DNA of 64,000 nucleotides from Microbacterium sp. APC 3901 (GTDB lineage Bacteria; Actinomycetota; Actinomycetes; Actinomycetales; Microbacteriaceae), in assembly GCF_030407765.1 (NCBI RefSeq), contig NZ_JASDCU010000008.1:62001-126000 (forward strand), read 5' to 3'. Position 1 is the first letter of the stretch. Each line of letters starts with the position of its first letter. Under the pieces are notes generated by a model. That model saw only the letters and a list, made by a program, of their open reading frames with translations, did no database searches and was not told where the DNA came from. Shown here in pieces: positions 52,925-62,440 of this stretch. The position numbers and the translations under genes are program-made.

Positions 52925-54934
52925 GTGCGTTTCGTATGGGCCGTCGTGGCCTTCGTGCTGGCTGCGGGACTGATCGCTGCGGGCATCGCGCAGCGAACCA
53001 TCTTCATGGGTCCGTCGACCCAGGAGGTCTCAGTCACCGTGGAAGAACCCGCCCCTTACGTGCTGCTGGACGGCGACGTCCTGCGCGAGCACCCTGGGTC
53101 GCAGACTCTGCTCGTGCGGGGAGAAGGTGACATCTTCGCGGCATACGGTCGGACGGCCGATATGCAGGCGTGGCTGGCCGTCGCCTCGTACAACCACGTG
53201 ACCGCGGGCAACGACGGCGAGCTCGAGACGGAGCTGATTCCTGCCGGAGCCACGACCGACGGCGACGGCGCCACGGCAAGCCCGGCACCTTCGGAGAGCC
53301 CTGCCCCGGCGGAGACCACTGTGCCCTCAGAGACTCCGGCGGAGGACGGCGCAACCACAGAGGCAGGCCGCAATCCGGCCGGTTCCGATCTCTGGCTGGA
53401 TTCGTTCACCGAGGCCGACGCACTGATCGTCGACAAGATGCAGCTCCCAGAAGGTGTCAGCCTGATCATCGCGTACGACGGCAGCGCTGATGCTCCCGAC
53501 GACATCGTGATCTCGTGGCCTCTCGACACCTCGACGCCGCTCGCGGGGCCGCTCATGGCGGCAGGCGCAGCGATGCTCCTCGTCGGGCTCGTTCTCTACG
53601 TCCTCGCCATCCGTCACCAGCGCCGAGGACGAGGGCCGCGGCGCAAGGGCCCCGGTCCTCTCCCCGCGACCGAGCCGATCGATGTGGCTCAGCTGCCGCC
53701 GTCCGAGCGCGCAGCGATCGAGGGCTCCGCCGCCGACGCTCCCGACGGCTCGGTGTCGTCCGCTGGACCCTCGAAGGCGACGGGGGCGGGCCAGGAGGAG
53801 TCGGAAGACACGGCACCTGCGGACGCTCCGGACCGCGATCGGAAGACCGAGCGGCGTGCGACGACCACGGGGCGTCGTCGTCTGCTCGCATTGCCCGCGC
53901 TGGCTGTGACAGCGCTGCTCGCCAGCGGGTGCTCGCCCGATTCCTGGCCGCAGTTCGGCGAGGGAACGCCGTCACCGTCACCCAGCGCGACGGTGATCGC
54001 CCCCGACAACCAGAAGCCCCCCGCAGTCACCGAGGCACAGGCGAGGCGAATCCTGCAGGAAGTGTCGACGACACTCGCGAACGCAGACGCGGCGATGGAC
54101 ATCGCTCTGGCCGGGACTCGTCTCGATGGTCCCGCGCTGACGGCTCGTACGACCGAGTACGCGCTTCGGACCGCGGTCCCGGAGACCCCGGTGCCTGCCG
54201 CGATCCCGACCGATGATGTCGAGGTAGTGCTGCCGGAAGCAACCGACCGCTGGCCGCGGACGGTGCTGCTGCTGTCGAAGAGCGCCGGCGACGACACCGT
54301 GCCGCCGGTGATCCTCACCATGACCCAGCAGGACCCGTGGTCGAACTACAAGGTGACGACGATGGCCGAGATGTCGGCGGATGCCGTCTTCCCCGAGGTG
54401 GCCGCGCCGTGGCTCGGCACGTCTCTCGTGCCGGACGATTCCGCATTCCTCAGCCTCCCGCCGAGTGAACTCGCGGAGACGTTCGCAGACATCGTCGACA
54501 CGGGGGAGACCAGCGCGTCCTACGGGCTCTTCGACGAGATCTCTCAGAATCTCGCCCAGTCGATTCGCGACAGCCGCCAGGCCGTCGTGCAGAACCTCGC
54601 GGACAACGGCGCCGCCGAGACGTCGCAGACCGCGTTCGACATGATCCCCGCAGATTCCGCACCGGTGTCGATGGCCACGCTCGACAGCGGGGCGATCGTG
54701 GCTGTCTCTCTCGTCGACACGGAGTCGGTGACGCCGACGTCGGCAGACGCCGTGATCCGCTTCGGTGACAACGCTCAGGCCAAAGCCCTGACGGGTGTGA
54801 GCGAATCCGCCAAGGGCGTGACGACCAAGTACGAATTCCAGCTGTTCTTCTCCGTTCCCGCGCAGGGCTCGACGGAGCAGATCCGACTCCTGGCTGTCCG
54901 ACAGGACCTTCTCTCCGTCGAGGTGATCAAGTGA
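52925..54934 (+). CDS. large multi-pass envelope protein with an internal lipobox
   Basis: A 669-residue protein of unknown function. It has an N-terminal membrane helix (about 3-22), an exported domain of about 190 residues, a Ser/Thr/Pro/Glu-rich linker, a second helix (about 218-240), a basic, low-complexity cytosolic segment, then a third helix ending LLASGC with Cys336 as a possible lipidation site, followed by an exported C-terminal domain of about 330 residues. It looks like a membrane protein fused to a lipoprotein of the type seen in Microbacteriaceae. GTG 52925 follows GAGGAG by 7 bases; GTG 52895 and 52910 are less likely. It overlaps the next gene (GTGA). Confidence 0.6.
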   Translation: MRFVWAVVAFVLAAGLIAAGIAQRTIFMGPSTQEVSVTVEEPAPYVLLDGDVLREHPGSQTLLVRGEGDIFAAYGRTADMQAWLAVASYNHVTAGNDGELETELIPAGATTDGDGATASPAPSESPAPAETTVPSETPAEDGATTEAGRNPAGSDLWLDSFTEADALIVDKMQLPEGVSLIIAYDGSADAPDDIVISWPLDTSTPLAGPLMAAGAAMLLVGLVLYVLAIRHQRRGRGPRRKGPGPLPATEPIDVAQLPPSERAAIEGSAADAPDGSVSSAGPSKATGAGQEESEDTAPADAPDRDRKTERRATTTGRRRLLALPALAVTALLASGCSPDSWPQFGEGTPSPSPSATVIAPDNQKPPAVTEAQARRILQEVSTTLANADAAMDIALAGTRLDGPALTARTTEYALRTAVPETPVPAAIPTDDVEVVLPEATDRWPRTVLLLSKSAGDDTVPPVILTMTQQDPWSNYKVTTMAEMSADAVFPEVAAPWLGTSLVPDDSAFLSLPPSELAETFADIVDTGETSASYGLFDEISQNLAQSIRDSRQAVVQNLADNGAAETSQTAFDMIPADSAPVSMATLDSGAIVAVSLVDTESVTPTSADAVIRFGDNAQAKALTGVSESAKGVTTKYEFQLFFSVPAQGSTEQIRLLAVRQDLLSVEVIK

Positions 54935-55869
54935 CCGATATCTCTCCCGCCGCGCTCCGAGGAGCCGTCGACCTCTCCTCTCTGCGCAACCGCCCGACAG
55001 CACCGACTGCGCCGGCGCAGAGCCCCGCCGCTGCCGGTGCCGGGGCCGTTGACATCGTCGTCGATGCGACCGACGAGTCGTTCGGCCAGATCCTCGAGCT
55101 CTCGCGCACAGTGCCCGTGGTGGTCGACCTCTGGGCGGAATGGTGCGGCCCCTGCAAGCAGCTGAGCCCGATCATCGAGAAGGTGGCGCGCGAACTGGGC
55201 GGCAGAGTCCTCCTCGCCAAGGTCGACGTCGATGCGAACCCGCAGCTCGCCCAGGGTTTCCGCGCACAGTCGATCCCGATGGTCGTGGCGCTCATCGCCG
55301 GTCAGCCGGTCCCGATGTTCACGGGTGCGGTTGCCGAGCAGCAGGTCAGGGAAGTCTTCGCGCAGCTGCTCCAGCTCGCGGCTCAGAACGGCGTGACGGG
55401 CACGTTGAACGTCGGCGAGCAGCCCGAGGGGCAGGAAGCGCCAGAGGAACCCCCGATGCCGCCGCTGCACGCCGAGGCTTTCGCTGCCATCGAGGCGGGC
55501 GACTACGCCGCGGCGATCGTGGCGTATGAGAAGGCCCTCGCAGAGAACCCTCGCGACGAGGACGCCATCGCCGGTCTGGGGCAGGTGCGACTGCTCCACC
55601 GTGTCCAGAAGCTCGACCTGCACGACGCACGGGCCGCAGCTGCGGCTGCGCCCCGAGACATCCAGGCGCAGTTCGACGTCGCAGATCTCGACCTCGCCGG
55701 CGGCCACGTCGAGGATGCGTTCGGGAGGCTGCTCGACCTGTTCGCGCAGCTGCCGTCGGACGAGCGGACGCCGGTTCGTGAGCGTCTGATCGAGCTGTTC
55801 GGCCTGATCGGTGCCGCGGATCCTCGCGTCATCGCCGCCCGCAACAGGCTTTCCTCGCTGCTCTTCTGA
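54931..55869 (+). CDS. thioredoxin-TPR protein, CnoX/YbbN-like
   Basis: A 312-residue protein. After a variable Pro/Ala-rich start, the thioredoxin fold has the active site WCGPC (71-75), QSIPMVVALIAGQPV with the cis-proline, then a C-terminal helical TPR-like half (AFAAIEAGDYAAAIVAYEKALAENP, in part). In E. coli this pairing is CnoX, a chaperedoxin that protects proteins from hypochlorous stress and interacts with GroEL. The GTG overlaps the upstream envelope protein by 4 bases; a terminator follows 6 bases after the stop. Confidence 0.9.
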   Translation: MTDISPAALRGAVDLSSLRNRPTAPTAPAQSPAAAGAGAVDIVVDATDESFGQILELSRTVPVVVDLWAEWCGPCKQLSPIIEKVARELGGRVLLAKVDVDANPQLAQGFRAQSIPMVVALIAGQPVPMFTGAVAEQQVREVFAQLLQLAAQNGVTGTLNVGEQPEGQEAPEEPPMPPLHAEAFAAIEAGDYAAAIVAYEKALAENPRDEDAIAGLGQVRLLHRVQKLDLHDARAAAAAAPRDIQAQFDVADLDLAGGHVEDAFGRLLDLFAQLPSDERTPVRERLIELFGLIGAADPRVIAARNRLSSLLF

Positions 55870-55874
55870 CCTGG

Positions 55875-55915
55875 GGCTACGGCTGACCGGCCCTGAGGAG
55901 CGGTCAGCCGTAGCC
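55875..55915. terminator. bidirectional terminator between cnoX-like gene and glgB
   Basis: GGCTACGGCTGACCG (55875-55889) and its exact complement (55901-55915), 15 bp with an 11-base loop, between two convergent genes. Confidence 0.8.
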
Positions 55916-55931
55916 AGTCAGTCGCGACGGA

Positions 55932-58136
55932 TCAGCCGTGGCTGATCGTGGGCACGTGAGGCTCGCCCTCGTGACGCAGCCAGATGGTGGACAGCGCGGG
56001 GATCGTGACAGTCGCCACAGCGGGTCCGCCCTCTTCTGAGTGCGCGACGACCATGCCGAGGTTGCCTGATCCGCGGCCGCCGTACTCTGCGGCATCCGTG
56101 TTGAGGATCTCCTGCCATACGCCGGCGACCGGCAGAGCGAGGTGGTGGCCGCTGCGCTCGATGCCAGCGAAGTTGCTGATGACCACGACACGGCCGCCAT
56201 GCGCATCACGGCGCTCGAACGCGATCACGTTCGGGTCCCAGCTGGGAGCACCGAGACGCGCGAACGACGAGCCGTCGTTGTCTCGCTCCCACAGTGGAGC
56301 CTGGGCGCGATAAGTGTGATTGAGCTGTCCGACGAAACTCTGCAGCTGCATATGCGACGGCTGCTCAAGCAGCCACCAGTCGAGCTCGCGGGATTCGGAC
56401 CACTCCGCCAACTGCCCGAACTCCTGCCCCATGAAGAGCAGCTTCTTGCCAGGGTGACCCCACATGTACGCGAGGTAGGCGCGAACGTTCGCGAGCTTGT
56501 GCCAGTGGTCGCCGGGCATCTTCGCGAGAAGGCTGCCCTTGCCGTGCACGACCTCGTCGTGGCTGATCGGCAGCAGATAGTTCTCTCCGAACGCGTAGAC
56601 GAAGGAGAACGTCATCTCGCCCTCGTGGTGCGAGCGGTACATCGGGTCGCGTTCGATGTACTGGAGGGAGTCGTTCATCCAGCCCATGTTCCACTTGAAT
56701 CCGAACCCGAGTCCCGCGTGGTCGGTCGGTGCGGTGACGCCGGGGAAGCTGGTCGACTCCTCCGCGATCATCAGCACGCCGGGGTGGAGGCGATAGGCGG
56801 TCGCATTGACCTCCTGCAGGAACCGGATGGCCTCGAGGTTCTCTCTGCCCCCGTGGATGTTCGGCTCCCACTCGCCTTCGTCGCGTGAGTAGTCGAGGTA
56901 GAGCATCGAGGCCACCGCGTCGACCCGAAGGCCGTCGACATGGAACTCGCTCAGCCAGAAGAGGGCGTTGGCGACCAGGAAGCCGCGCACCTCGGGACGG
57001 CCGTAGTCGAATATGAGGGTTCCCCAGTCCTGGTGCTCACCGCGCCGAGGGTCGGGGTGCTCGTACAGCGGCTGTCCGTCGAACTTCGCGAGGGCGAAGG
57101 CATCCTTGGGGAAGTGCCCGGGCACCCAGTCCATGATCACGCCGATCCCCGCCTGGTGAAGTCGATCGATCAGGTATCGCAGATCATCCGGGGTGCCGAA
57201 CCGACTCGTCGCCGCGTAGTACCCGCTGACCTGGTAACCCCAGGAGCCACCGAACGGGTGCTCTGCGAGCGGCATGAACTCGACGTGCGTGAAACCAGCC
57301 TCGTTGACGTGCGCGATGAGCGGCTCGGCAGCGTCGCGGTAGCTCAGGCCTCCGCGCCAGGACCCGAGGTGCACCTCGTAGACAGACAGAGGCTGGGCGA
57401 CCGCATGGGTCGCTGCACGGCGGGTCATCCACGCGCCGTCCGACCAGGCATAGGTCGACTGCGTGATGACGGATGCCGTCTCGGGAGGAATCTGCGCGGC
57501 CTGGGCCATCGGGTCGGCCTTGAAGATCCACGAGCCCTGACGCGTGCGGATCTCGTACTTATAGGTCGTTCCGACCGCGAGATCGGGGATGAACAGCTCC
57601 CAGATGCCGCTCACGCCCATCGAGCGCATCGCGTGGGACTCGCCGTTCCATCCGTTGTGGTCGCCCACGACGCGAACGGCTGTGGCGTTGGGAGCCCAGA
57701 CCGCGAAGGCGACGCCGCTCTCACCGTCAGCGACTCGAGCGTGCGCGCCCAGCGCCTGCCACAGCCGTTCATGGCGTCCCTCTGCGATCAGGTGCAGATC
57801 GACATCGCCGAGCGTCGGCAGGTGGCGGTACGGGTCTCCGCTGATCGTCTCGTCGTCGTCGCCGTAGGCGGTGGCGAGCCGATATGGAACCGGCGGTCCG
57901 TCGTGCTGTGCCTCCCAGATGCCGTGCGCGACGTGCTCGAGAGCGAGACGGCTCCCGTCTTCGAACACAGCCTCGACCGATGAGGCGAGCGGACGACGGG
58001 CGCGGATCACCGTGACTGTGCGGTCGCTCGCGTCCGTGAACGGATGCGAGCCGAGCACGGCGTGCGGGTCGTGGTGCTCACCGGACGCCACTGCGGCCCA
58101 GTCCGACGACTTCGCCGCATCTTCGACGTAGCTCAT
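55932..58136 (-). CDS. glgB: 1,4-alpha-glucan branching enzyme
   Basis: Makes alpha-1,6 branches in glycogen-like glucans. The 734-residue GH13 protein has the N-terminal carbohydrate-binding modules (about 1-220) and the catalytic barrel: the nucleophile aspartate in GLRVDAVASMLYLDYSR, the acid/base in IAEESTSFPGV and PISHDEVVHGKGS. The last gene of the glucan cluster; ATG overlaps the glgE stop (ATGA). In actinobacteria GlgB completes the maltose-1-phosphate (GlgE) pathway. Confidence 0.96.
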   Translation of the reverse strand: MSYVEDAAKSSDWAAVASGEHHDPHAVLGSHPFTDASDRTVTVIRARRPLASSVEAVFEDGSRLALEHVAHGIWEAQHDGPPVPYRLATAYGDDDETISGDPYRHLPTLGDVDLHLIAEGRHERLWQALGAHARVADGESGVAFAVWAPNATAVRVVGDHNGWNGESHAMRSMGVSGIWELFIPDLAVGTTYKYEIRTRQGSWIFKADPMAQAAQIPPETASVITQSTYAWSDGAWMTRRAATHAVAQPLSVYEVHLGSWRGGLSYRDAAEPLIAHVNEAGFTHVEFMPLAEHPFGGSWGYQVSGYYAATSRFGTPDDLRYLIDRLHQAGIGVIMDWVPGHFPKDAFALAKFDGQPLYEHPDPRRGEHQDWGTLIFDYGRPEVRGFLVANALFWLSEFHVDGLRVDAVASMLYLDYSRDEGEWEPNIHGGRENLEAIRFLQEVNATAYRLHPGVLMIAEESTSFPGVTAPTDHAGLGFGFKWNMGWMNDSLQYIERDPMYRSHHEGEMTFSFVYAFGENYLLPISHDEVVHGKGSLLAKMPGDHWHKLANVRAYLAYMWGHPGKKLLFMGQEFGQLAEWSESRELDWWLLEQPSHMQLQSFVGQLNHTYRAQAPLWERDNDGSSFARLGAPSWDPNVIAFERRDAHGGRVVVISNFAGIERSGHHLALPVAGVWQEILNTDAAEYGGRGSGNLGMVVAHSEEGGPAVATVTIPALSTIWLRHEGEPHVPTISHG

Positions 58137-60208
58137 GCTCGTCTCCTCACCTTCAATATGTGCACCGGCTCGGCGAAGGCGTCGAGGCGCACGTAGTTGT
58201 GGTCTGCCCACGTCCAGACGTCGCCGGTCAGCAGGTCTTCCACCTCGAACTGCTCGCCCGGGGGCACACCCCAGATCGTCGTGTCGAGATGGACGGTGGT
58301 CTCGCGGACGGAGTGCGGATCGACGTTGGCGATCACGAGGATCGTGTCGGACTGACCGGTGCCGGTGAAGGCTGCGTCGAGATGCTTGCTGTAGACGAGG
58401 ACGGAGTCGTCATCGCTCCAATGCACGGAGAGGTTGCGGAGCTGACGGAGAGCCGGGTGCGCGGTGCGGATCTCGTTCAGCCGGCGCAGGAGAGGAGCCA
58501 GCGAGTCGCCGGCAGCCTCTGCGCCCTCCCAGTCGCGGAACTTGAACTCGTACTTCTCGTTGTCGATGTTCTCCTCGGAACCGGGGCGCGCGACATTCTC
58601 GAACAGTTCGTAACCTGCGTACACGCCGTACACGGGAGCAGCGGTGGCCGCGATGCATGCGCGGATCCGGTATGCCGCGCGTCCGCCGAACTGCAGATAC
58701 TCGGTGAGGATGTCATGCGTGTTCACGAAGAGGTTCGGTCGCATGTAGTCGCTGGTCTCGTGCGAGACGCTGGTGAGGAACTCCTCGAGCTCCGCCTTGG
58801 TGTTGCGCCAGGTGAAGTAGCTGTAGCTCTGTTGGAACCCTACGGCGGCCAGAGCGCGCATCACTGCAGGGCGCGTGAAAGCCTCTGCGAGGAAGATCAC
58901 GTCGGGGTCCTGTGCATTCACGGTCGCGATGAGCCACTCCCAGAACTGCAGAGGCTTCGTGTGCGGGTTGTCGACCCGGAAGATCTTCACGCCCTCGCGT
59001 ACCCAATGCTGCACGATGCGCAGCATCTCCTGATAGATGCCGGCGGGGTCGTTGTCGAAGTTCAGGGGGTAGATGTCCTGGTACTTCTTCGGGGGGTTCT
59101 CCGCGTAAGCGATGGTGCCGTCGGGGAGGGTCGTGAACCACTCCGGGTGCTCATCGACCCAGGGGTGATCCGGAGACGCCTGCAGAGCGAGATCGAGAGC
59201 GACCTCCAGCCCCTCGTTCCTCGCGGCCCGAACGAAGGCGCGGAAGTCTGCCGGCTTGCCGAGCTCGGGGTGGATCGCGTCGTGACCGCCGTCGGCGGAT
59301 CCGATCGCATACGGCGAACCCGGGTCGCCCGGTTCGGTCGTGAGCGTGTTGTTCCGGCCCTTGCGGTTCGTCGTTCCGATCGGATGGACGGGCACCAGAT
59401 AGATGACGTCGAATCCCATGGCGGCGACGGCGGGAAGACGCTTGGCGGCCGTTCTGAACGTCCCGCTCTTGACGGTGCCGTCCTTGAGGCGCTTCGCGCC
59501 CTCGGAGCGCGGGAAGAACTCGTACCAGGCACCGACGCCTGCCGCGGTCCGCTCGACGAGCAGTGGGCGCGCCGCCGAGCTCGATCGCAGTGTCATCAGG
59601 GGCCGGTCTCGGAAGAAACCTGCGAGCTCTGCATCGGTCGAGGCTGCGGTGGTGGTCGCCGCATCCCCGCCGGTCAGCGCCGCGGCGATGTCGGTGAGAC
59701 GTCTGCGCTGGGCTGCAGGACGGTCCTTCTCGGCTGCTGCTCGCGTGAGCAGCTCGGCTCCGAGCGCCGCCATCACCGGCACATCCACGCCGGCGGCGAC
59801 CTTCACCTCGGCGGCGTGAGCCCAGGTCGCGAAGTCGTCGGAGAACGCCTCGAAGCGAAAGGTCCAGCGACCCTGCAGGTCGATCGCGATCTCGGCACCC
59901 CAGCGGTCGCTCCCATCCAGGAACGGGGTGAGGCGGTGCAGGGTCTCGTCGCCGTCGGGCGAGGTCAACCGGACCTGCACGCCGATCAGGTCATGCCCCT
60001 CGCGGAACGCGACAACGGTGAACGGAACCACCTCGCCGACGAAGGCCTTGGGTGCGAAACCGCCCGGCACGGCCGGGGTACCACCGACCAGTGGAATGCG
60101 CGCCGTGACGAGCCCGTCGCCGTCTGAGACGGCACCCAACGGGCGGGACGGGATCTGCGCGGGGCTTCGGAGAGCCTTCGGACTGGTGCTGCTCATTCGT
60201 GCGGCCAC
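58133..60208 (-). CDS. glgE: alpha-1,4-glucan:maltose-1-phosphate maltosyltransferase
   Basis: Extends linear alpha-1,4-glucans from maltose 1-phosphate. The 691-residue GH13 protein shows the N-terminal domain (PFTVVAFREGHDLIGVQV), the FFPRSEG segment, the nucleophile D in VKIFRVDNPHTKP, the acid residue in IFLAEAFTRP, and NTHDILTEYL. GTG 60208 was chosen because TACATT lies 6 bases upstream; ATG 60196 four codons later is the alternative. No maltokinase or trehalose synthase gene is in this window, so the source of maltose 1-phosphate is elsewhere. Confidence 0.92.
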   Translation of the reverse strand: MAARMSSTSPKALRSPAQIPSRPLGAVSDGDGLVTARIPLVGGTPAVPGGFAPKAFVGEVVPFTVVAFREGHDLIGVQVRLTSPDGDETLHRLTPFLDGSDRWGAEIAIDLQGRWTFRFEAFSDDFATWAHAAEVKVAAGVDVPVMAALGAELLTRAAAEKDRPAAQRRRLTDIAAALTGGDAATTTAASTDAELAGFFRDRPLMTLRSSSAARPLLVERTAAGVGAWYEFFPRSEGAKRLKDGTVKSGTFRTAAKRLPAVAAMGFDVIYLVPVHPIGTTNRKGRNNTLTTEPGDPGSPYAIGSADGGHDAIHPELGKPADFRAFVRAARNEGLEVALDLALQASPDHPWVDEHPEWFTTLPDGTIAYAENPPKKYQDIYPLNFDNDPAGIYQEMLRIVQHWVREGVKIFRVDNPHTKPLQFWEWLIATVNAQDPDVIFLAEAFTRPAVMRALAAVGFQQSYSYFTWRNTKAELEEFLTSVSHETSDYMRPNLFVNTHDILTEYLQFGGRAAYRIRACIAATAAPVYGVYAGYELFENVARPGSEENIDNEKYEFKFRDWEGAEAAGDSLAPLLRRLNEIRTAHPALRQLRNLSVHWSDDDSVLVYSKHLDAAFTGTGQSDTILVIANVDPHSVRETTVHLDTTIWGVPPGEQFEVEDLLTGDVWTWADHNYVRLDAFAEPVHILKVRRRA

Positions 60209-60214
60209 CCCCCG

Positions 60215-60220
60215 AATGTA
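60215..60220 (-). promoter_or_regulatory. -10 box of glgE-glgB (leaderless type)
   Basis: TACATT on the minus strand, 6 bases before the GTG start. Confidence 0.45.
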
Positions 60221-60272
60221 CCGCTCCCGAAGGCGAGCGGGTAGCTCGCAGAAGGCACCGGCGCGCCGCCCG

Positions 60273-62345
60273 TCATTCCACGCGGAAGAGTCGCATGGAG
60301 GTGCCGGGAATGGGAAGGATGTCGCCCGGGGCGAACACCTCGCCATCGGCATCCGGGCGGTCGTCGGCACTCGACCACAGCGAGACGAAGCGCGTCGCGT
60401 CCTCGAGCTCCTCGGGGAGGCGCACATCGATCGGTGACTCGGTGCCATGCACGATGAGGAGGATCCGATTGGCTGCCTCACGATCGGGGGTCGAGGCAGC
60501 GACGTACTGCAGCGTTCGGTTCCCGGGGTCCGTCCACTGCTCGCTCTCCATAGTCTCGCCGTTCTGGTCGAACCAGTCCATGACGGACGCGTTGGGGATG
60601 TGCTCGCCGAGTCGGGCATACCGGCTCGGCCGCAGAGCGGGGTTCTCGGAACGGAGCCGGATGAGCCGAGCGACGTGCGCGCGCAGATCCTCCTGCCACG
60701 GCTCTTCGTCCCATCCGAGCCAGGTCATCGACGAGTCCTGGGCGTAGGCGTTGTTGTTGCCGCGCTGGGTGCGTCCCACCTCATCGCCGGCGGTGAGCAT
60801 CGGGATCCCCGCAGACAGCAGCAAGGTGCCGAGCAGGTTGCGCATCGCCTTCCGACGGGCGGCGAGGATTGCCGGGTCGTCGGTCGGCCCCTCGATGCCG
60901 TGATTGAACGCGCGGTTCATGTCGGCGCCGTCGCGGTTCTGCTCCCCGTTCGCCTCGTTGTGCTTGACGTCATACGACACGAGGTCATGCAGGGTGAACC
61001 CGTCGTGCGCAGTGACGAAGTTGATGCTCGCGAGCGGGCCCCGTTCGTCGGCGAAGGTGTTGGAGGAGCCTGCGAGACGCGTGGCGAAGCCGCCGATGCC
61101 GACGGGAGCGGAGGCGCGGCGCGCGTAGTCGATGTCACTCAGCCAGAAGTTGCGCACGCGGTCGCGGTAACGATCGTTCCACTCCAGCCAGCCCGCGGGG
61201 AAGTTCCCCGTCTGCCAGCCGCCCATGCCGACGTCCCACGGCTCGGCGATGAGCTTCGTCTCCTTGAGGATCGGATCGTTCGCGATTGCCGTGAGCAGCG
61301 GGTGATCAGGGGTGTATGTGTGCGAGGCGTCGCGGGCGATCGCTGCGGCGAGGTCGAACCGGAATCCGTCGATCTGCATCTCCTGCGCCCAATACCGGAG
61401 CGAGTCGAGCACGAGTCGGGCGCCGGCATCGGTCGAGGTGTCGAGCGTGTTGCCGCAGCCCGTCGTGTCGATGTACGCGCCGGACGCATCCTGTCGGTAG
61501 TAGCTGGCGTTGTCGATGCCGCGCAGACTCGAGCGAGGGCCGCCGAGGCCTTCTTCCGAGGTGTGGTTGTAGACGACGTCGAGGATGACCTCGAGTCCTG
61601 CCTCGTGGAGCAGACGCACCATGCCCTTGAACTCGGCGAGAACGGCCTCAGGGCCGCCCTTGCGTGCGTCCTCGGACGCGTAGGCGTTGTGCGGTGTGAA
61701 GAAGTTGAGTGTGTTGTAGCCCCAGTAGTTCGTGAGGCCGCGCTCGAGCAACCGGGGTTCCGGCACGAACGCCTGAACGGGGAGCAGCTCGATCGAGGTG
61801 ATGCCGAGCGAGTGGAAGTACTCGATCATGGCCGGGTGGGCGAGTCCGGCGTACGTGCCGTGCAGAGCGGGTGGTACATCCGGGTGTCGTTTGGTCAGGC
61901 CCTTCAGATGCCCCTCGTAGATCACGGTCCGATCGAGCGGGATTCGCGGCTTGACGGAGTCGCCCCAGTCGAACCCGTCGACGATCACGACCGAGCGCCA
62001 CTCCTCGTAGCCGTCGCCTTGGGCAAGACCACGGGCATAGGGATCGAGCAGGAGTGTCTCGGGGTTGAACGTGTTCCCCGGACCGTGCGGGCCTCCGACG
62101 CGGATCGCGTATCGGGTGCCCGGTCGGAGCAGTTCGGTGGTCACCTCCCAGATACCGCCGGGAAGGCGGGCGAGGTCGACCTGATCGACCACCCAGTCGA
62201 GGTCGGTGGCATCGAAGACGACGAGCTCTATGGAGGACGCGTTCTGCGACCAGACGCGGAGGGTACCGACGCCGTCGTGAAGGCGAACGCCGAGGTTGTC
62301 GAGTGCAGTACCGCCGGGCACGGTGATGTCTCGGATCGCGGGCAT
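60273..62345 (-). CDS. glgX: glycogen debranching enzyme GlgX
   Basis: Hydrolyses alpha-1,6 branches of glycogen. The 690-residue GH13 isoamylase-type protein has an N-terminal CBM48 domain (about 1-120), YEGHLKGLTKRHPDVP, the nucleophile in QIDGFRFDLAAAI, the acid in KLIAEPWDVG, and the third acidic residue in FVTAHDGFTLHDLVSY. It lies 64 bases before glgE on the same strand; TAGTGT sits 6 bases before its ATG. With glgE and glgB it can turn glucan stores over in both directions. Confidence 0.96.
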   Translation of the reverse strand: MPAIRDITVPGGTALDNLGVRLHDGVGTLRVWSQNASSIELVVFDATDLDWVVDQVDLARLPGGIWEVTTELLRPGTRYAIRVGGPHGPGNTFNPETLLLDPYARGLAQGDGYEEWRSVVIVDGFDWGDSVKPRIPLDRTVIYEGHLKGLTKRHPDVPPALHGTYAGLAHPAMIEYFHSLGITSIELLPVQAFVPEPRLLERGLTNYWGYNTLNFFTPHNAYASEDARKGGPEAVLAEFKGMVRLLHEAGLEVILDVVYNHTSEEGLGGPRSSLRGIDNASYYRQDASGAYIDTTGCGNTLDTSTDAGARLVLDSLRYWAQEMQIDGFRFDLAAAIARDASHTYTPDHPLLTAIANDPILKETKLIAEPWDVGMGGWQTGNFPAGWLEWNDRYRDRVRNFWLSDIDYARRASAPVGIGGFATRLAGSSNTFADERGPLASINFVTAHDGFTLHDLVSYDVKHNEANGEQNRDGADMNRAFNHGIEGPTDDPAILAARRKAMRNLLGTLLLSAGIPMLTAGDEVGRTQRGNNNAYAQDSSMTWLGWDEEPWQEDLRAHVARLIRLRSENPALRPSRYARLGEHIPNASVMDWFDQNGETMESEQWTDPGNRTLQYVAASTPDREAANRILLIVHGTESPIDVRLPEELEDATRFVSLWSSADDRPDADGEVFAPGDILPIPGTSMRLFRVE

Positions 62346-62351
62346 GAGTAC

Positions 62352-62357
62352 ACACTA
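62352..62357 (-). promoter_or_regulatory. -10 box of glgX (leaderless type)
   Basis: TAGTGT on the minus strand, 6 bases before the ATG. Confidence 0.5.
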
Positions 62358-62440
62358 GAGGTCTGCACTCGGGTCCCAGGACACCGAGCACTCAGTTCCA
62401 TGTGCGCACCGACAGCGCGAAAATGGGGGAGAGTTGAGGG

